From NCBI GenBank assembly GCA_015060115.1, contig SUZB01000001.1:62001-126000 (forward strand): a DNA stretch of 64,000 nucleotides, written 5' to 3'. Under the pieces are notes generated by a model. The model did not search any database, was not told the origin of the DNA, and worked only from the letters and a program-made list of their open reading frames with translations. Below are positions 10,043 to 20,035 of the stretch, piece after piece (the first letter of the stretch is position 1; each line of letters begins with the position of its first letter). The translations under genes and the position numbers were made by a program. The DNA comes from Rikenellaceae bacterium (lineage in GTDB: Bacteria; Bacteroidota; Bacteroidia; Bacteroidales; Rikenellaceae).

Positions 10043-11377
10043 ATGAAAAGATTACATTTGCTTGTTGCGCTTGTGGTCGCAGTGTTGGCTACGGCGTGTT
10101 GGGGAGGTCGCGAGGAGGCCACTCCAGCGGAGGAGGTTGCAAAAGAGCCCGTACTGCTCTATGGCATCGACATCGAGGGTTACACCATCGAGGAGGATAC
10201 GGTGCGCCTTGGCGAGACCTTGGGCGGTATTCTTGGCCGCAGAGGCATCTCTGCCGTTATGGTAGACCGCTTGGACAAGGCGGCTAAGGAGGTATTCCCC
10301 TTGCGCCAAATCCGTGCCGATAACGCCTATACCACCTTTACACGCCACTTTAGCGACTCCCTTGGCGACCACTCATCGCTCGACTATATGGTCTATCACC
10401 GCAACGCCATCGACTATGTCGTCTTTAGGTTTATGGAGGACTCGGTGGCTGTTAGCTTAGGTGCTCGCCCCGTGCGCATCGAGCGTCGCAGGGAGAGTGC
10501 CACCATCGAGTCATCGCTGTGGGGCGCTATTATGGAGCAGGATTTGCCCTACTCGCTTGCTGCAGAGTTCGAGGATATCTACCAGTGGACCGTAGATTTC
10601 TTCGGCATTCAGCAGGGCGACTCGTTCAAGGTCATCTACGACGAGAAGTTTGTGGATAGCACCTCTGTGGGCATCGGCCGTATCTGGGGTGCTGAGTTCT
10701 CGCACGGTGGCAAGACCTACTACGCTATCCCCTATGCTCAGGAGGAGGGCAAGTTGCGCTATTGGGAGGCCAATGGCGAGTCGTTGCGCAAGCAACTTCT
10801 GAAGGCGCCGTTGAAGTATTCGCGCATTAGCTCGAAGTTTACATATCGCCGTCTACACCCCGTACACCGCGTATATCGCCCCCATACAGGTGTCGATTAT
10901 GCTGCACCCTCAGGCACTCCCGTACACTCTGTTGCCGATGGTACGGTAATCTTCCGAGGCTGGGGTGGCGGTGGTGGCAATACCATCAAGATTAAGCACG
11001 CCGGAGGCTTGCAGACAGGCTATCTCCACCTCAAGAGCTTCGCTAAGGGCATCGCCGTAGGCTCTCGCGTATCGCAGGGTCAGCTTATCGGCTATGTAGG
11101 CTCTACGGGAACATCGACAGGCCCTCACCTCGACTACCGCGTATGGAAGAATGGCACGCCTATCGACCCCTTGAAGATACCTCAGGAGCCTGCCGAGCCT
11201 ATCGTCGAGGCTCACCGTGAGCGCTTCGAGGCTATCCGCGACCGTGTGCTTGCCGAGTTGCAGGGCACATCGGCCGAGGAGGAGTGGATAACCGAGGAGG
11301 ACCTCTTCCCCACGAAGAGTGAGCAGGCAGACACTACAACCGTAGCCGAGGTAGCACCCACAAAAGCCGAGAAGTAA
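10043..11377 (+). CDS. M23 family metallopeptidase (LytM-type, lipoprotein)
   Basis: HTGVDYAAPSGTPVHSVADG...GNTIKIKHAGGLQTGYLHL...GSTGTSTGPHLDYRV; lipoprotein signal ATACWGG; start at 10043. Confidence 0.92.
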   Translation: MKRLHLLVALVVAVLATACWGGREEATPAEEVAKEPVLLYGIDIEGYTIEEDTVRLGETLGGILGRRGISAVMVDRLDKAAKEVFPLRQIRADNAYTTFTRHFSDSLGDHSSLDYMVYHRNAIDYVVFRFMEDSVAVSLGARPVRIERRRESATIESSLWGAIMEQDLPYSLAAEFEDIYQWTVDFFGIQQGDSFKVIYDEKFVDSTSVGIGRIWGAEFSHGGKTYYAIPYAQEEGKLRYWEANGESLRKQLLKAPLKYSRISSKFTYRRLHPVHRVYRPHTGVDYAAPSGTPVHSVADGTVIFRGWGGGGGNTIKIKHAGGLQTGYLHLKSFAKGIAVGSRVSQGQLIGYVGSTGTSTGPHLDYRVWKNGTPIDPLKIPQEPAEPIVEAHRERFEAIRDRVLAELQGTSAEEEWITEEDLFPTKSEQADTTTVAEVAPTKAEK

Positions 11378-11796
11378 TGGTAGACGAGCGCATAACGCGA
11401 TTTATCGCTAAGCACCATGTGCTCACCCTTGCTACGGTAGGTGAGAGTGGCGAGGCGTGGGTTGCCAACTGCTTCTACGCCTACGACCCGAGACGCAACC
11501 TCTTTATCTTCACCTCGGATACCTCCACCCGTCATGGCTCTGAGATGGCCAAGAACGGCAAGGTGGCGCTATCGGTAGTTCGCGAGACACGCATCGTAGG
11601 TTGTGTTCAGGGCTTGCAGGTTGTGGGCAATGCCCGCCCTGCTGACGACGAGGCACACAAGGCCTATATCAAGCGTTTCCCCTATGCCGTAGTTGCTCCC
11701 CTCACCCTCTGGATGGTCGAGCCTACGCATATAAAATTTACTGATAACACTCTTGGATTTGGAAAGAAATTAATATGGCAAAAAGAGGAGTTATAA
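11377..11796 (+). CDS. Pyridoxamine 5'-phosphate oxidase-like flavin-binding protein (YhbP/UPF0306-like)
   Basis: 139 aa; HHVLTLATVGESGEAWVANCFYAYDPRRNLFIFTSDTSTRHG. Confidence 0.75.
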   Translation: MVDERITRFIAKHHVLTLATVGESGEAWVANCFYAYDPRRNLFIFTSDTSTRHGSEMAKNGKVALSVVRETRIVGCVQGLQVVGNARPADDEAHKAYIKRFPYAVVAPLTLWMVEPTHIKFTDNTLGFGKKLIWQKEEL

Positions 11797-12443
11797 TCGT
11801 TGCAGGTGGGTCGGGTAAGCGTATGCAGTCGGCTCTGCCTAAGCAGTTTATGATGCTTGGAGGGTTGCCCGTTGTGGCGCACACCATCAACACCTTCTCC
11901 GAGGCACTCCCCGGTGCCGAGATTGTCGTTGTACTGCCCGAGGAGCATATCCCCCTATGGCGCAACCTCGCTGCCCGCTTCGATATCGCTGTGCACCGCT
12001 GCATTGCGGGTGGCAAGGAGCGTTTCCACTCCGTAAAAAATGGCCTCGATGCCCTCTCCGAGGAGGTTGAGTATGTCGCTGTCCACGATGGCGTGCGTGC
12101 CTTGGCCACAAAGAAGATGATACTGCGTGTTCAGCTTGCTGCTGAGGAGACTGAAGCTGCGATACCCGTAACGGAGGTTGTAGACTCCTACCGCCGTGTA
12201 GATGGCTCAGAGTCCTACATCGTGCCACGCTCGGAGTTACGCATAGTGCAGACCCCGCAAACCTTCTCTGCCGCACTTCTCCGTCGTGCCTACGAACAGC
12301 CCTTCAGCGATAAGTTTACTGACGATGCCTCGGTTGTCGAGGCCTTAGGCGCGAAGATTACCCTTGTCGAGGGCGAAAGGCGCAATATCAAGCTCACCAC
12401 ACCCGAGGATATGGCAATAGCGGAGAGATTGCTGGAAGAGTAG
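11775..12443 (+). CDS. ispD: 2-C-methyl-D-erythritol 4-phosphate cytidylyltransferase
   Basis: 222 aa; IIVAGGSGKRMQSALPKQF, VAVHDGVRAL, TDDASVVEALG. Confidence 0.93.
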   Translation: MAKRGVIIVAGGSGKRMQSALPKQFMMLGGLPVVAHTINTFSEALPGAEIVVVLPEEHIPLWRNLAARFDIAVHRCIAGGKERFHSVKNGLDALSEEVEYVAVHDGVRALATKKMILRVQLAAEETEAAIPVTEVVDSYRRVDGSESYIVPRSELRIVQTPQTFSAALLRRAYEQPFSDKFTDDASVVEALGAKITLVEGERRNIKLTTPEDMAIAERLLEE

Positions 12444-12446
12444 GAG

Positions 12447-12640
12447 ATTTTTTAGTTTTTAGTTTTTAGTTGTTAGAGGCGCTCCGAGGGAGCGCAGAGG
12501 TTTTTAGGACCTTAGGATTTTTTTAGGACCTTAGGACTTTAAGACCTTAAGACCATACGAGGTCGGGTATCACAATTTTTCTTATCGTCTTACTTGTCTT
12601 ACTGGTCCTATCGTCTTAAAACTCTAACAACTAAAAACTA
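12447..12640 (-). repeat. Family A fold-back element, copy 6 (core 12556..12571 -)
   Basis: Reverse orientation core TACGAGGTCGGGTATC. Confidence 0.85.
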
Positions 12641-12645
12641 ACAAG

Positions 12646-12770
12646 AGGCTGAATAAAAAGTGTATTTTGTCGTTACGCTCGCCCTCAAAATCCTCATTTA
12701 CGCCTAAGTAAACTGCGGTTTTTCGGGCTTCGCAAGCCTAAAACTACATCTTTTTATTCAACCTCTTAAA
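12646..12770. repeat. Family E long imperfect palindrome (about 125 bp hairpin)
   Basis: AAGAGGCTGAATAAAAAG ... CTTTTTATTCAACCTCTT ends; centre CTCATTTACgcctAAGTAAACTGCGG as in copies at 27.6-27.9 kb. Confidence 0.7.
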
Positions 12771-12772
12771 CT

Positions 12773-12811
12773 AAAGGAGATGACTAATTTGCTTTTTAGT
12801 CATCTCCTTGT
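12773..12811. terminator. Hairpin terminator between convergent genes
   Basis: AAAGGAGATGACTAA-tttgctt-TTAGTCATCTCCTT. Confidence 0.7.
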
Positions 12812-12830
12812 TAGTTTATGTCGTTTCCGA

Positions 12831-15176
12831 TTACTCGATAACAACCAAGGGCTGGTCAGCCTGTACGGTGTCGCCCTCAGCGACCAACAAGCCAAGAACC
12901 TTACCTGCAAAGTCCGAAGAGATAGAGTTCTCCATCTTCATAGCTTCAAGAATCATAACCTCCTGACCCACAGTTACGGTATCACCCGCCTTAACCTTAA
13001 TCTCGATTACACGGCCGGGGAGTGGAGCATTTACGGTCTTGCCATCGGCAGCCGTAACCTTGTGCTCAGCACCTGCCTCAGCGCCATCATCCTCCATAGA
13101 GTCGGCAACCTCGATAAGGATAGCATCAGCAGCTACGGTGTCGCCCTCCGCAACCAATATCTGCTTCACGAAGCCTGCATAGTCCGAGGTGATAGAGTTC
13201 TCCATCTTCATAGCCTCAAGAATCATAACCTCCTGGCCTGCAGATACCTTGTCGCCAACCTTAACCTTAAGCTCGATAACACGACCGGGCAGAGGTGCGC
13301 ATACTGTCTTGCCTGTTACGGGGCGCTTAGCACCTGCCGCAGCACCTGCCTTGGCGCTCTCAATCTCGATGATTACGCCCTCAGCCTGTACGGTATCACC
13401 CTCCTTGACGATAATCTGCTTAACCTTACCTGCGAAGTCCGAGGTGATAGAGTTCTCCATCTTCATAGCCTCGAGGATAGCAACCTCCTGACCTACAGCT
13501 ACGGTGTCGCCAACCTTAACCTTGAGCTCGATAACACGACCGGGCAGAGGTGCGCAGATGGTGTCGCCGGTGATAGGCTGAAGCTCCACCTTCTCCTCCT
13601 TCTTGAGTGAGGGGTCGGCAGCAACCTTCTCGGCGTATGCAGCCTTCTTAACACCTGTGAGGTATGCCTTAGCCACCAAGGGGAACAACTCGAGCAAGAG
13701 CTCCTCCTTCTCGTTCTCGGCCAAGAGAACGCCACCAGCCTCCTCCAATGCGGGGTTGGGCTGCTTCTGATACTTCGATGTGTCGTAAGGACGCTCCTCT
13801 CTAAAGCCACAAATCTTCTCGCGGAAGTCCTCCGAAATCTTTACGGGAGTACGGCCATAGTCGCCCTTAACAAGGCCAACGAACTGTGCCGACTTGTTGG
13901 TGTACATAGCACGACCTGCCTTCTCGTCCATAGCGCAGTTTACGGCCTGAGCGCCTACAATCTGCGATGTGGGAGTTACGAGGGGTGGAAGACCTGCTGC
14001 CAAGCGCACGGGAGGAATAAGCTCCATAGCGCGGGGCAAAATATCCTCGGCGCCGAGCTGCTTGAGCTGAGCCACCATATTTGAGTACATACCACCAGGA
14101 ATCTCAGCATCCTGAACGAGCTTGTTGGGTGCGGGGAAGCCGAAGTATGCCTCGATAGCCTGCGAAGCTACCAACAACTCGTCCCAGTTCTCCTCCTTGG
14201 CAGCCTTTACGCAGCGGTCGAGCAGAGCATCAACCTCGGCGGGTACCTCGTCGGTGAGGGGGTTGAAGGGCTTGGGAAGGGGCTTCTCGGCACCAAATAC
14301 CGACAACTCAAGCTCCTTGCGGATATCCTTAAGCTGCTCGTTAATCTTTGCCACAGCCTCCATATTTGCGCCAAGCTCGATGCCCAACTTCTTGCAGAAG
14401 AGGTAGACAAGCTCAACAGCGGGAGCACCTGTGCCACCACCAAACCACCAGCAGTTGGTATCTACGATATCGACATCGGCAACGATAGCGGCGTATACCG
14501 AGCCAAGACCATAGCCGGGGGTACAGTGTGTGTGGAAGTCAACAGTTACGCCAAGCTCCTTCTTAAGGAGTTTGATAAGACCATTTACGCGAGCAGGAGG
14601 AATCAAGCCCGACATATCCTTGATGGTGATCATATCTGCACCCAACGCTGCCATCTGGCGAGCCTTGTCCAAGAAGTACTCGTCGGTGAAGACCTTCTCG
14701 TGCTCCTCGCCATCAGTGTACTTGGGGTCTACGGTGTAACATACGGCGCAGTCAGCGATACCGCCATACTGCTTGATATACTTGATTGTAGACTTCACAT
14801 TATCAACATCGTTCAACGCATCGAAGATACGCATAATGCCCAAGCCACTCTCGATGGCGTTGCGCGAGAAACCGTCGATAATCTCGTCGGTGTAGGGAGC
14901 ATAGCCAAAGAGGTTACGGCCACGCGACAGTGCGGTGAGCTTCGAAACATCGCCCACAGCCTTCTTGATGGTCTCCAAACGAGTCCAAGGGTTCTCGTTG
15001 AGGTAACGCATTACAGAGTCGGGCACTGCACCGCCCCATACCTCCATAGCATAGAAGCCTGCATCCTTGTAGTAAGGAAGGCAGCGGTCAACCTGCTGCT
15101 GAGTCATACGGGTTGCAAACGACGACTGCTGGCCGTCGCGCAAGGTAAGATCGCGAATTTTAAGGACCTTTGTCAT
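12831..15176 (-). CDS. Oxaloacetate decarboxylase/pyruvate carboxylase-type carboxyltransferase subunit with three tandem biotinyl domains
   Basis: 781 aa; LTLRDGQQSSFATRMT carboxyltransferase domain; three copies of APLPGRVIE(L/I)KVKxGD...(V/M)(A/M)ILEAMKMENSI. Confidence 0.93.
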   Translation of the reverse strand: MTKVLKIRDLTLRDGQQSSFATRMTQQQVDRCLPYYKDAGFYAMEVWGGAVPDSVMRYLNENPWTRLETIKKAVGDVSKLTALSRGRNLFGYAPYTDEIIDGFSRNAIESGLGIMRIFDALNDVDNVKSTIKYIKQYGGIADCAVCYTVDPKYTDGEEHEKVFTDEYFLDKARQMAALGADMITIKDMSGLIPPARVNGLIKLLKKELGVTVDFHTHCTPGYGLGSVYAAIVADVDIVDTNCWWFGGGTGAPAVELVYLFCKKLGIELGANMEAVAKINEQLKDIRKELELSVFGAEKPLPKPFNPLTDEVPAEVDALLDRCVKAAKEENWDELLVASQAIEAYFGFPAPNKLVQDAEIPGGMYSNMVAQLKQLGAEDILPRAMELIPPVRLAAGLPPLVTPTSQIVGAQAVNCAMDEKAGRAMYTNKSAQFVGLVKGDYGRTPVKISEDFREKICGFREERPYDTSKYQKQPNPALEEAGGVLLAENEKEELLLELFPLVAKAYLTGVKKAAYAEKVAADPSLKKEEKVELQPITGDTICAPLPGRVIELKVKVGDTVAVGQEVAILEAMKMENSITSDFAGKVKQIIVKEGDTVQAEGVIIEIESAKAGAAAGAKRPVTGKTVCAPLPGRVIELKVKVGDKVSAGQEVMILEAMKMENSITSDYAGFVKQILVAEGDTVAADAILIEVADSMEDDGAEAGAEHKVTAADGKTVNAPLPGRVIEIKVKAGDTVTVGQEVMILEAMKMENSISSDFAGKVLGLLVAEGDTVQADQPLVVIE

Positions 15177-15327
15177 AGTTTTAATTAGAATTGTTAGTTA
15201 GTTTTTTTTAGGTTATTTAGCTTAGTTATATTATCCTTTCATTAGGGGGTAAAAATGTTTTTCTGTTATTCAAATAACAAATTTAAGCAAAATTTTACAA
15301 AAAAACAAATATTTTTCTAAAAAAGTT

Positions 15328-15504
15328 GTTAGTTTTTAGCTGTTAGTTTTTAGACAAGTAAGACGATAGGACGATAAGACAAGTAAGACGATAAGAAAAA
15401 TTGTGATACCCGACCTCGTAACGGTCTTATGGTCTTATCGGTCCTAATGGTCTTAAAAATTATCTGCGCTCGTATCGAGCGCAACTCTAACAACTAACAA
15501 CTCT
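15328..15504 (+). repeat. Family A fold-back element, copy 7 (core 15405..15420 +)
   Basis: Same architecture. Confidence 0.85.
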
Positions 15505-15505
15505 C

Positions 15506-16786
15506 CTACTTCGTCTGGTGCAAGATTACTCTCTCGATAGCACGCTCGCATACGGGGCAGAACCTATCCGCCACATTGTTGCGCATACGGCAGACATCCA
15601 CAGGACGATAGATGCCCTTAGAGCGATAGCCACCACCCTCGTAGACACCTACGGTGTAGTTCTTCGAGCGCTCCTCGGTTACTGCGGTAGGTATCTCGAT
15701 GCCCGGCTCAACCATATCTGCCCACTTCGAGTCGAAATCTACCAAGGTGGTGATGTTGGGCTCCCAAGGCTCGTGCTCAAGCGAGTGCATCTCGTCGTTG
15801 TCTAAGTTGCCCTCATAGAAATACTCGTCGCCCAAACCACCAAACGAGTGGCCAAACTCATGCACTACAACGGGGCGGAATGAGGGGTGATGTGCTGTGG
15901 TGAGGGTATAAGAGTTGTAGATGCCGCCACCGCCGTATGTATCGGTGTTGGCAAGGATTATAAGGTGCTCGCAGGGGATATTTGTCGCAAGGTCGTACAT
16001 AGCATAGACATTGCCCGATGTCAGGTAGCGCTCCATATAGAATGTCATAAAGTTAGAGCCTACGGCCGTTTCACGCCAAGCCTTCGCCTGCGGAACGCTG
16101 ACATTCGTATCTTTCGACACGCTCTCTACGGCGATAAAATTAAACTTCTCTTTGTGGCTCTTGAATGGCTCGTACGATAGAATCTCATCGGTGGCAATCT
16201 GCGCATCCTCAATAAAGAGCGCCATCTCCTCGGCGGTGTAACCCTCGGCTAAGATCACCACATCGATTACCTCCTTAGAGTCGCCACCACGATGTAGGTA
16301 GCGGTGGGGCAGTGGCTCGCTCTTTGAGCGGTCGTGGATAAGTACATCGTTGGGGTCAAGGGTGTGCTTCAGGCGGCTCTCCTTGCCTGTGTTGTCGCGC
16401 AATACAAGCTCGGCAGTAACCCTCTCGCGAGGCATAGGAACGAGTAGCGTAAACTCAAAACTCTTGGTTATCTCTGCCGCCTCGGGTGTTGTAATCCACT
16501 CCTGAAAGAGCGACGAGAACGATGTCTTGTATACGACCTTGCCCTCGGCATCGTAGAGCGTAAGGTCGCCATTGCCCTTTAGGGGTACGCTGTCGAGGTT
16601 GGTGCGTCTGCCCCACCAGCCCTCGGTAGATGATAGGTCGCGAAGGGCGACAAACTGCTCGTGAGCATTGCCCGCAAAGGTGTAGTCGATACGCAGGGTG
16701 TTATCCACGAAATTAGCATCAAAGCTCTGTGCCGAAAGTGTCTGAATACCAACTACGGCAAGCAAACAAAAGATAAGTTTTCTCAT
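15506..16786 (-). CDS. M64 family (IgA peptidase-like) metallopeptidase
   Basis: Signal peptide; HPSFRPVVVHEFGHSFGGLGDEYFYEG zinc-binding motif; DVVILAEGYTAEEM. Confidence 0.85.
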   Translation of the reverse strand: MRKLIFCLLAVVGIQTLSAQSFDANFVDNTLRIDYTFAGNAHEQFVALRDLSSTEGWWGRRTNLDSVPLKGNGDLTLYDAEGKVVYKTSFSSLFQEWITTPEAAEITKSFEFTLLVPMPRERVTAELVLRDNTGKESRLKHTLDPNDVLIHDRSKSEPLPHRYLHRGGDSKEVIDVVILAEGYTAEEMALFIEDAQIATDEILSYEPFKSHKEKFNFIAVESVSKDTNVSVPQAKAWRETAVGSNFMTFYMERYLTSGNVYAMYDLATNIPCEHLIILANTDTYGGGGIYNSYTLTTAHHPSFRPVVVHEFGHSFGGLGDEYFYEGNLDNDEMHSLEHEPWEPNITTLVDFDSKWADMVEPGIEIPTAVTEERSKNYTVGVYEGGGYRSKGIYRPVDVCRMRNNVADRFCPVCERAIERVILHQTK

Positions 16787-16850
16787 TATGGTAAAGTATT
16801 AGATTCTTCTGAAGGCAAATATACGAAAAATTTGTTATCTTTGCCCTATT

Positions 16851-19800
16851 ATGAAACGATTTCCACTTATACTTATTATTTTTATGCTGGTGCCCACCCT
16901 TGCTGTGGCGCAGGAGTATCTTCAGCGCAGTGTGCGTGATTCGCTGACCAAGGCTATTCAGCGTATAACGCTTGCGGAGGTTGCTGGTAGCTATGCTAAG
17001 GTCGAGAGTGTGCGTGTCTCGGATAGCGAGAGCCCCACTGTCGAGGTGCGCGTATCCAAGGAGTTGGCCTATTTCCCGATGCGTGGCGAGAGCCTTAGGC
17101 GTATCTACGATGCTGTCGAGGAGAAACTACCCCAGAAGTATCGCCGCCACACCCTGCTCATATATAGCGATGGTCGCCTTATCGACGACCTTGTGCCGGT
17201 GATGTATAGCTCGCGTGTTGCGGGTGGTCGCTTTACCAACCGTGCCAAGGTGCCCCTTGTTCGTCGCCTTTCGCGTATTTCAGAGCCTACCAAGGGTCTT
17301 GCCAACCGCCATATAGCCCTCTGGCAGAGTCATGGTCGCTACTTCAACAACTCGACTGGCGAGTGGGGCTGGCAACGCTCGATACTCTGGGAGACGGTCG
17401 AGGATCTCTACACCCAAAGCTATGTGATACCCTATCTTCTGCCGATGCTGGAGAGTGCAGGTGCTACGGTACTCTTGCCCCGTGAACGCAGTATGCGCCA
17501 CGAGGAGCTGATTATCGACAATGACGAGGGCATCGACCCTACAACCTACAACGAGTACAACGGCTCGGAGCCTTGGGAGTGGGGTGGTCTTGGCTTTGCC
17601 CACCTGCACGAGACATACCCTACGGGCCACAACCCCTTCCACGATGGCACAACACGCCGTGTGGCTACTACCGATGATAAGGATAACATAAGTAAGGTGG
17701 TGTGGGGTGGCGAGATTCCCGTATCGGGCGAGTATAGCCTCTATGTGAGCTACCGCACCGAGAAGCGCTCGGTTACGGATGCCCACTACACGGTGCACGC
17801 CTCGGGTGGCGACCACGAGTTCTTGGTAAATCAGCGTATGGGTGGCTCTATGTGGCTCTGCCTCGGCGACTTCTACTTCGATGCGGGCACTTACGAAGAG
17901 CTTGTAACGCTCGACAACTACTCCACTGAGGAGGGATATGTCGTTGCCGATGCCGTGAAGATTGGTGGCGGTATGGGCAATATTCGCCGTGATGTTCACC
18001 CCGACCTAAAGTCGGAGGATTACGAATACCCTTCGGAGGTCAGTGGCTACCCCCGCTTTACGGAGGGTGCTCGCTACTGGTTGCAGTGGTCGGGCTTTGA
18101 GGAGGATGTCTACGCCCCCAAGGCGGGCAAAGATGACTATCGCGACGACTATATGTCGCGCCCCCACTGGGTGAACTCACTTATGCGTGGCTCGGAGCGC
18201 TACGATGTTAAGCAACGCAAGCCTAAGCGTGGCGAGGTGGTGAGTGCCGGACGAAACATCCCGCTCGACCTTACGCTTGCCTTCCACTCCGATGCCGGCG
18301 TTAGACTCAATGACGATATTATCGGCACGCTTGGCATCTACTGCACCAAGGACGATGGCGGAGAGTTCGAAGATGATATATCGCGTCTTCGCTCACGCGA
18401 CCTTACCGATATTGTGATGTCGCAGATTGTCGCCGATATTCGTGCCAAGTATGAGCCAAACTGGGTGCGTCGTGGCATGTGGGATAGAGCCTACTACGAG
18501 GCACGAATACCGCGTTGCCCCACGATGCTTTTAGAGTTGCTGTCGCACCAGAACTTCGCAGATATGCGCTATGGCCTTGACCCCTCTTTCCGCTTCGATG
18601 TCAGCCGTGCGGTATATAAGGGTGTGTTGCGCTATCTCGCGTCGCAGTACGCCACCGACTATGTCGTTCAGCCCTTGGCTGTTCGGGGCTTCTCTGCTTG
18701 CCTCACTTCGTCGGGTGCAAAACTTAGCTGGGAGCCTACGCCCGACCCCCTTGAGCCTACGGCAAAGGCCGACTACTATATTTTATATACGCGCGTTGAT
18801 GGTGGCGGTTTTGACCTCGGCCGTAGGGTGGATGCCACCTCGGTGGAGGTTGAGCAAGATGCCGATAAGATATATAGCTACCGCATAACGGCCGTTAATG
18901 AGGGTGGCGAGAGCTTCCCTTCAGAGACGCTCTCGGCCTGTCGCCTCTCGGCTTCGCGTGGCGAGGTTATGGTGGTCAATGGCTTCGACCGTGTGGCAGC
19001 CCCTATGAGCGTTCAGGGCGACTCTATTGCCGGCTTCTACAACCGCTACGATAGCGGTGCAGCCTATCTTCGCGATATATCGTTTACCGGCGAGCAGGTC
19101 AATTTCCAGCGCTCGCTATCCAAAGAGGAGAACGATGCCTACGCCCTTGGACAGTCGTATAGCGACTACGAAACCGAGATTGTGGCGGGTAACTCGTTTG
19201 ACTACCCCTCGCTTCACGGTGAGGCGATCGTTGCTGCGGGCTACTCCTTCTCATCTGCTTCGCGCCTCGCTGTCGAGAGTGGGTCGGTAGAGCTATCAGA
19301 GTACGAAGTTGTCGATTTGATACTTGGCAAGCAGCGCACCACAACTATTGGTCGTGGCGCCTTTGAGCCTCGTTTTCAGGCCTTTGGCGAGGCTATGAAA
19401 TCGGCACTCCGCGACTATACGGCCAACGGAGGAAATCTCGTTGTTTCGGGTAGCTATGCCCTTAGCGACCTCTGGCACTCGCCCCTCGCTACGGACGATG
19501 ACCGCACCTTCGCCAAGCAGACTCTGCACGCCTCGTTTGCGGGCGATATGGCAACACAGCGAGGTGTGGTGCGTATGCCCGTAACGAAGTTTTCGGCAAC
19601 GACAGCCGAGCTGGAGTTCACCACCGAGCTAAACTCCGAAATCTACTGCGTGGAGTCGCCCGAAGTTGTCAGCCCCGCAGATAAAGAGACGCAGACAATC
19701 CTGCGCTATCGCTCCAACAACCGCTCTGCGGCCACCGCCTACTGTGGCGACTACGGCGTTGTGCTCCTCGGCTTTCCGTTCGAGACAATTACCTCCGCAG

Positions 19801-19853
19801 ACTCGCGCAAAGAGCTGATGCAAAAGATATTGGACTATTTTGCTAACGAATAG
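16851..19853 (+). CDS. Secreted multidomain protein: amidase-like, golvesin C-terminal-like and FnIII-like domains (often annotated xanthan lyase)
   Basis: 1000 aa; signal peptide; HIALWQSHGRYFN, golvesin-like PVSGEYSLYVSYRTEKRSVTDAHYTVHASGG, LAFHSDAG amidase motif, YYILYTRVDGGGFD...YSYRITAVNEGGES FnIII-like. Confidence 0.75.
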   Translation: MKRFPLILIIFMLVPTLAVAQEYLQRSVRDSLTKAIQRITLAEVAGSYAKVESVRVSDSESPTVEVRVSKELAYFPMRGESLRRIYDAVEEKLPQKYRRHTLLIYSDGRLIDDLVPVMYSSRVAGGRFTNRAKVPLVRRLSRISEPTKGLANRHIALWQSHGRYFNNSTGEWGWQRSILWETVEDLYTQSYVIPYLLPMLESAGATVLLPRERSMRHEELIIDNDEGIDPTTYNEYNGSEPWEWGGLGFAHLHETYPTGHNPFHDGTTRRVATTDDKDNISKVVWGGEIPVSGEYSLYVSYRTEKRSVTDAHYTVHASGGDHEFLVNQRMGGSMWLCLGDFYFDAGTYEELVTLDNYSTEEGYVVADAVKIGGGMGNIRRDVHPDLKSEDYEYPSEVSGYPRFTEGARYWLQWSGFEEDVYAPKAGKDDYRDDYMSRPHWVNSLMRGSERYDVKQRKPKRGEVVSAGRNIPLDLTLAFHSDAGVRLNDDIIGTLGIYCTKDDGGEFEDDISRLRSRDLTDIVMSQIVADIRAKYEPNWVRRGMWDRAYYEARIPRCPTMLLELLSHQNFADMRYGLDPSFRFDVSRAVYKGVLRYLASQYATDYVVQPLAVRGFSACLTSSGAKLSWEPTPDPLEPTAKADYYILYTRVDGGGFDLGRRVDATSVEVEQDADKIYSYRITAVNEGGESFPSETLSACRLSASRGEVMVVNGFDRVAAPMSVQGDSIAGFYNRYDSGAAYLRDISFTGEQVNFQRSLSKEENDAYALGQSYSDYETEIVAGNSFDYPSLHGEAIVAAGYSFSSASRLAVESGSVELSEYEVVDLILGKQRTTTIGRGAFEPRFQAFGEAMKSALRDYTANGGNLVVSGSYALSDLWHSPLATDDDRTFAKQTLHASFAGDMATQRGVVRMPVTKFSATTAELEFTTELNSEIYCVESPEVVSPADKETQTILRYRSNNRSAATAYCGDYGVVLLGFPFETITSADSRKELMQKILDYFANE

Positions 19854-19862
19854 TATGGCGCA

Positions 19863-20032
19863 AATAAGACAAGTAAGACGATAGGACGATAAGACAAGTA
19901 AGACGATAAGAAAAATTGTGATATCCGACCTCGTATGGTCTTAAGGTCCTATCGGTCCTAATGGTCTTAAAAACCTCTGCGCTCGCTTCGAGCGCAACTC
20001 TAACAACTAACAACTAACAACTAAAAAACTAA
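19863..20032 (+). repeat. Family A fold-back element, copy 8 (core 19920..19935 +, GATATCCGACCTCGTA)
   Basis: Same architecture. Confidence 0.85.
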
Positions 20033-20035
20033 TGT

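Noticed and set aside
12780-13610. 276-aa ORF on + strand
   Set aside because: Lies antisense to the repeated biotinyl-domain region of the carboxyltransferase gene; the leucine-rich repeated pattern is a by-product of the antisense frame.
14526-15188. 220-aa ORF on + strand
   Set aside because: Antisense to the carboxyltransferase gene; compositional artefact.
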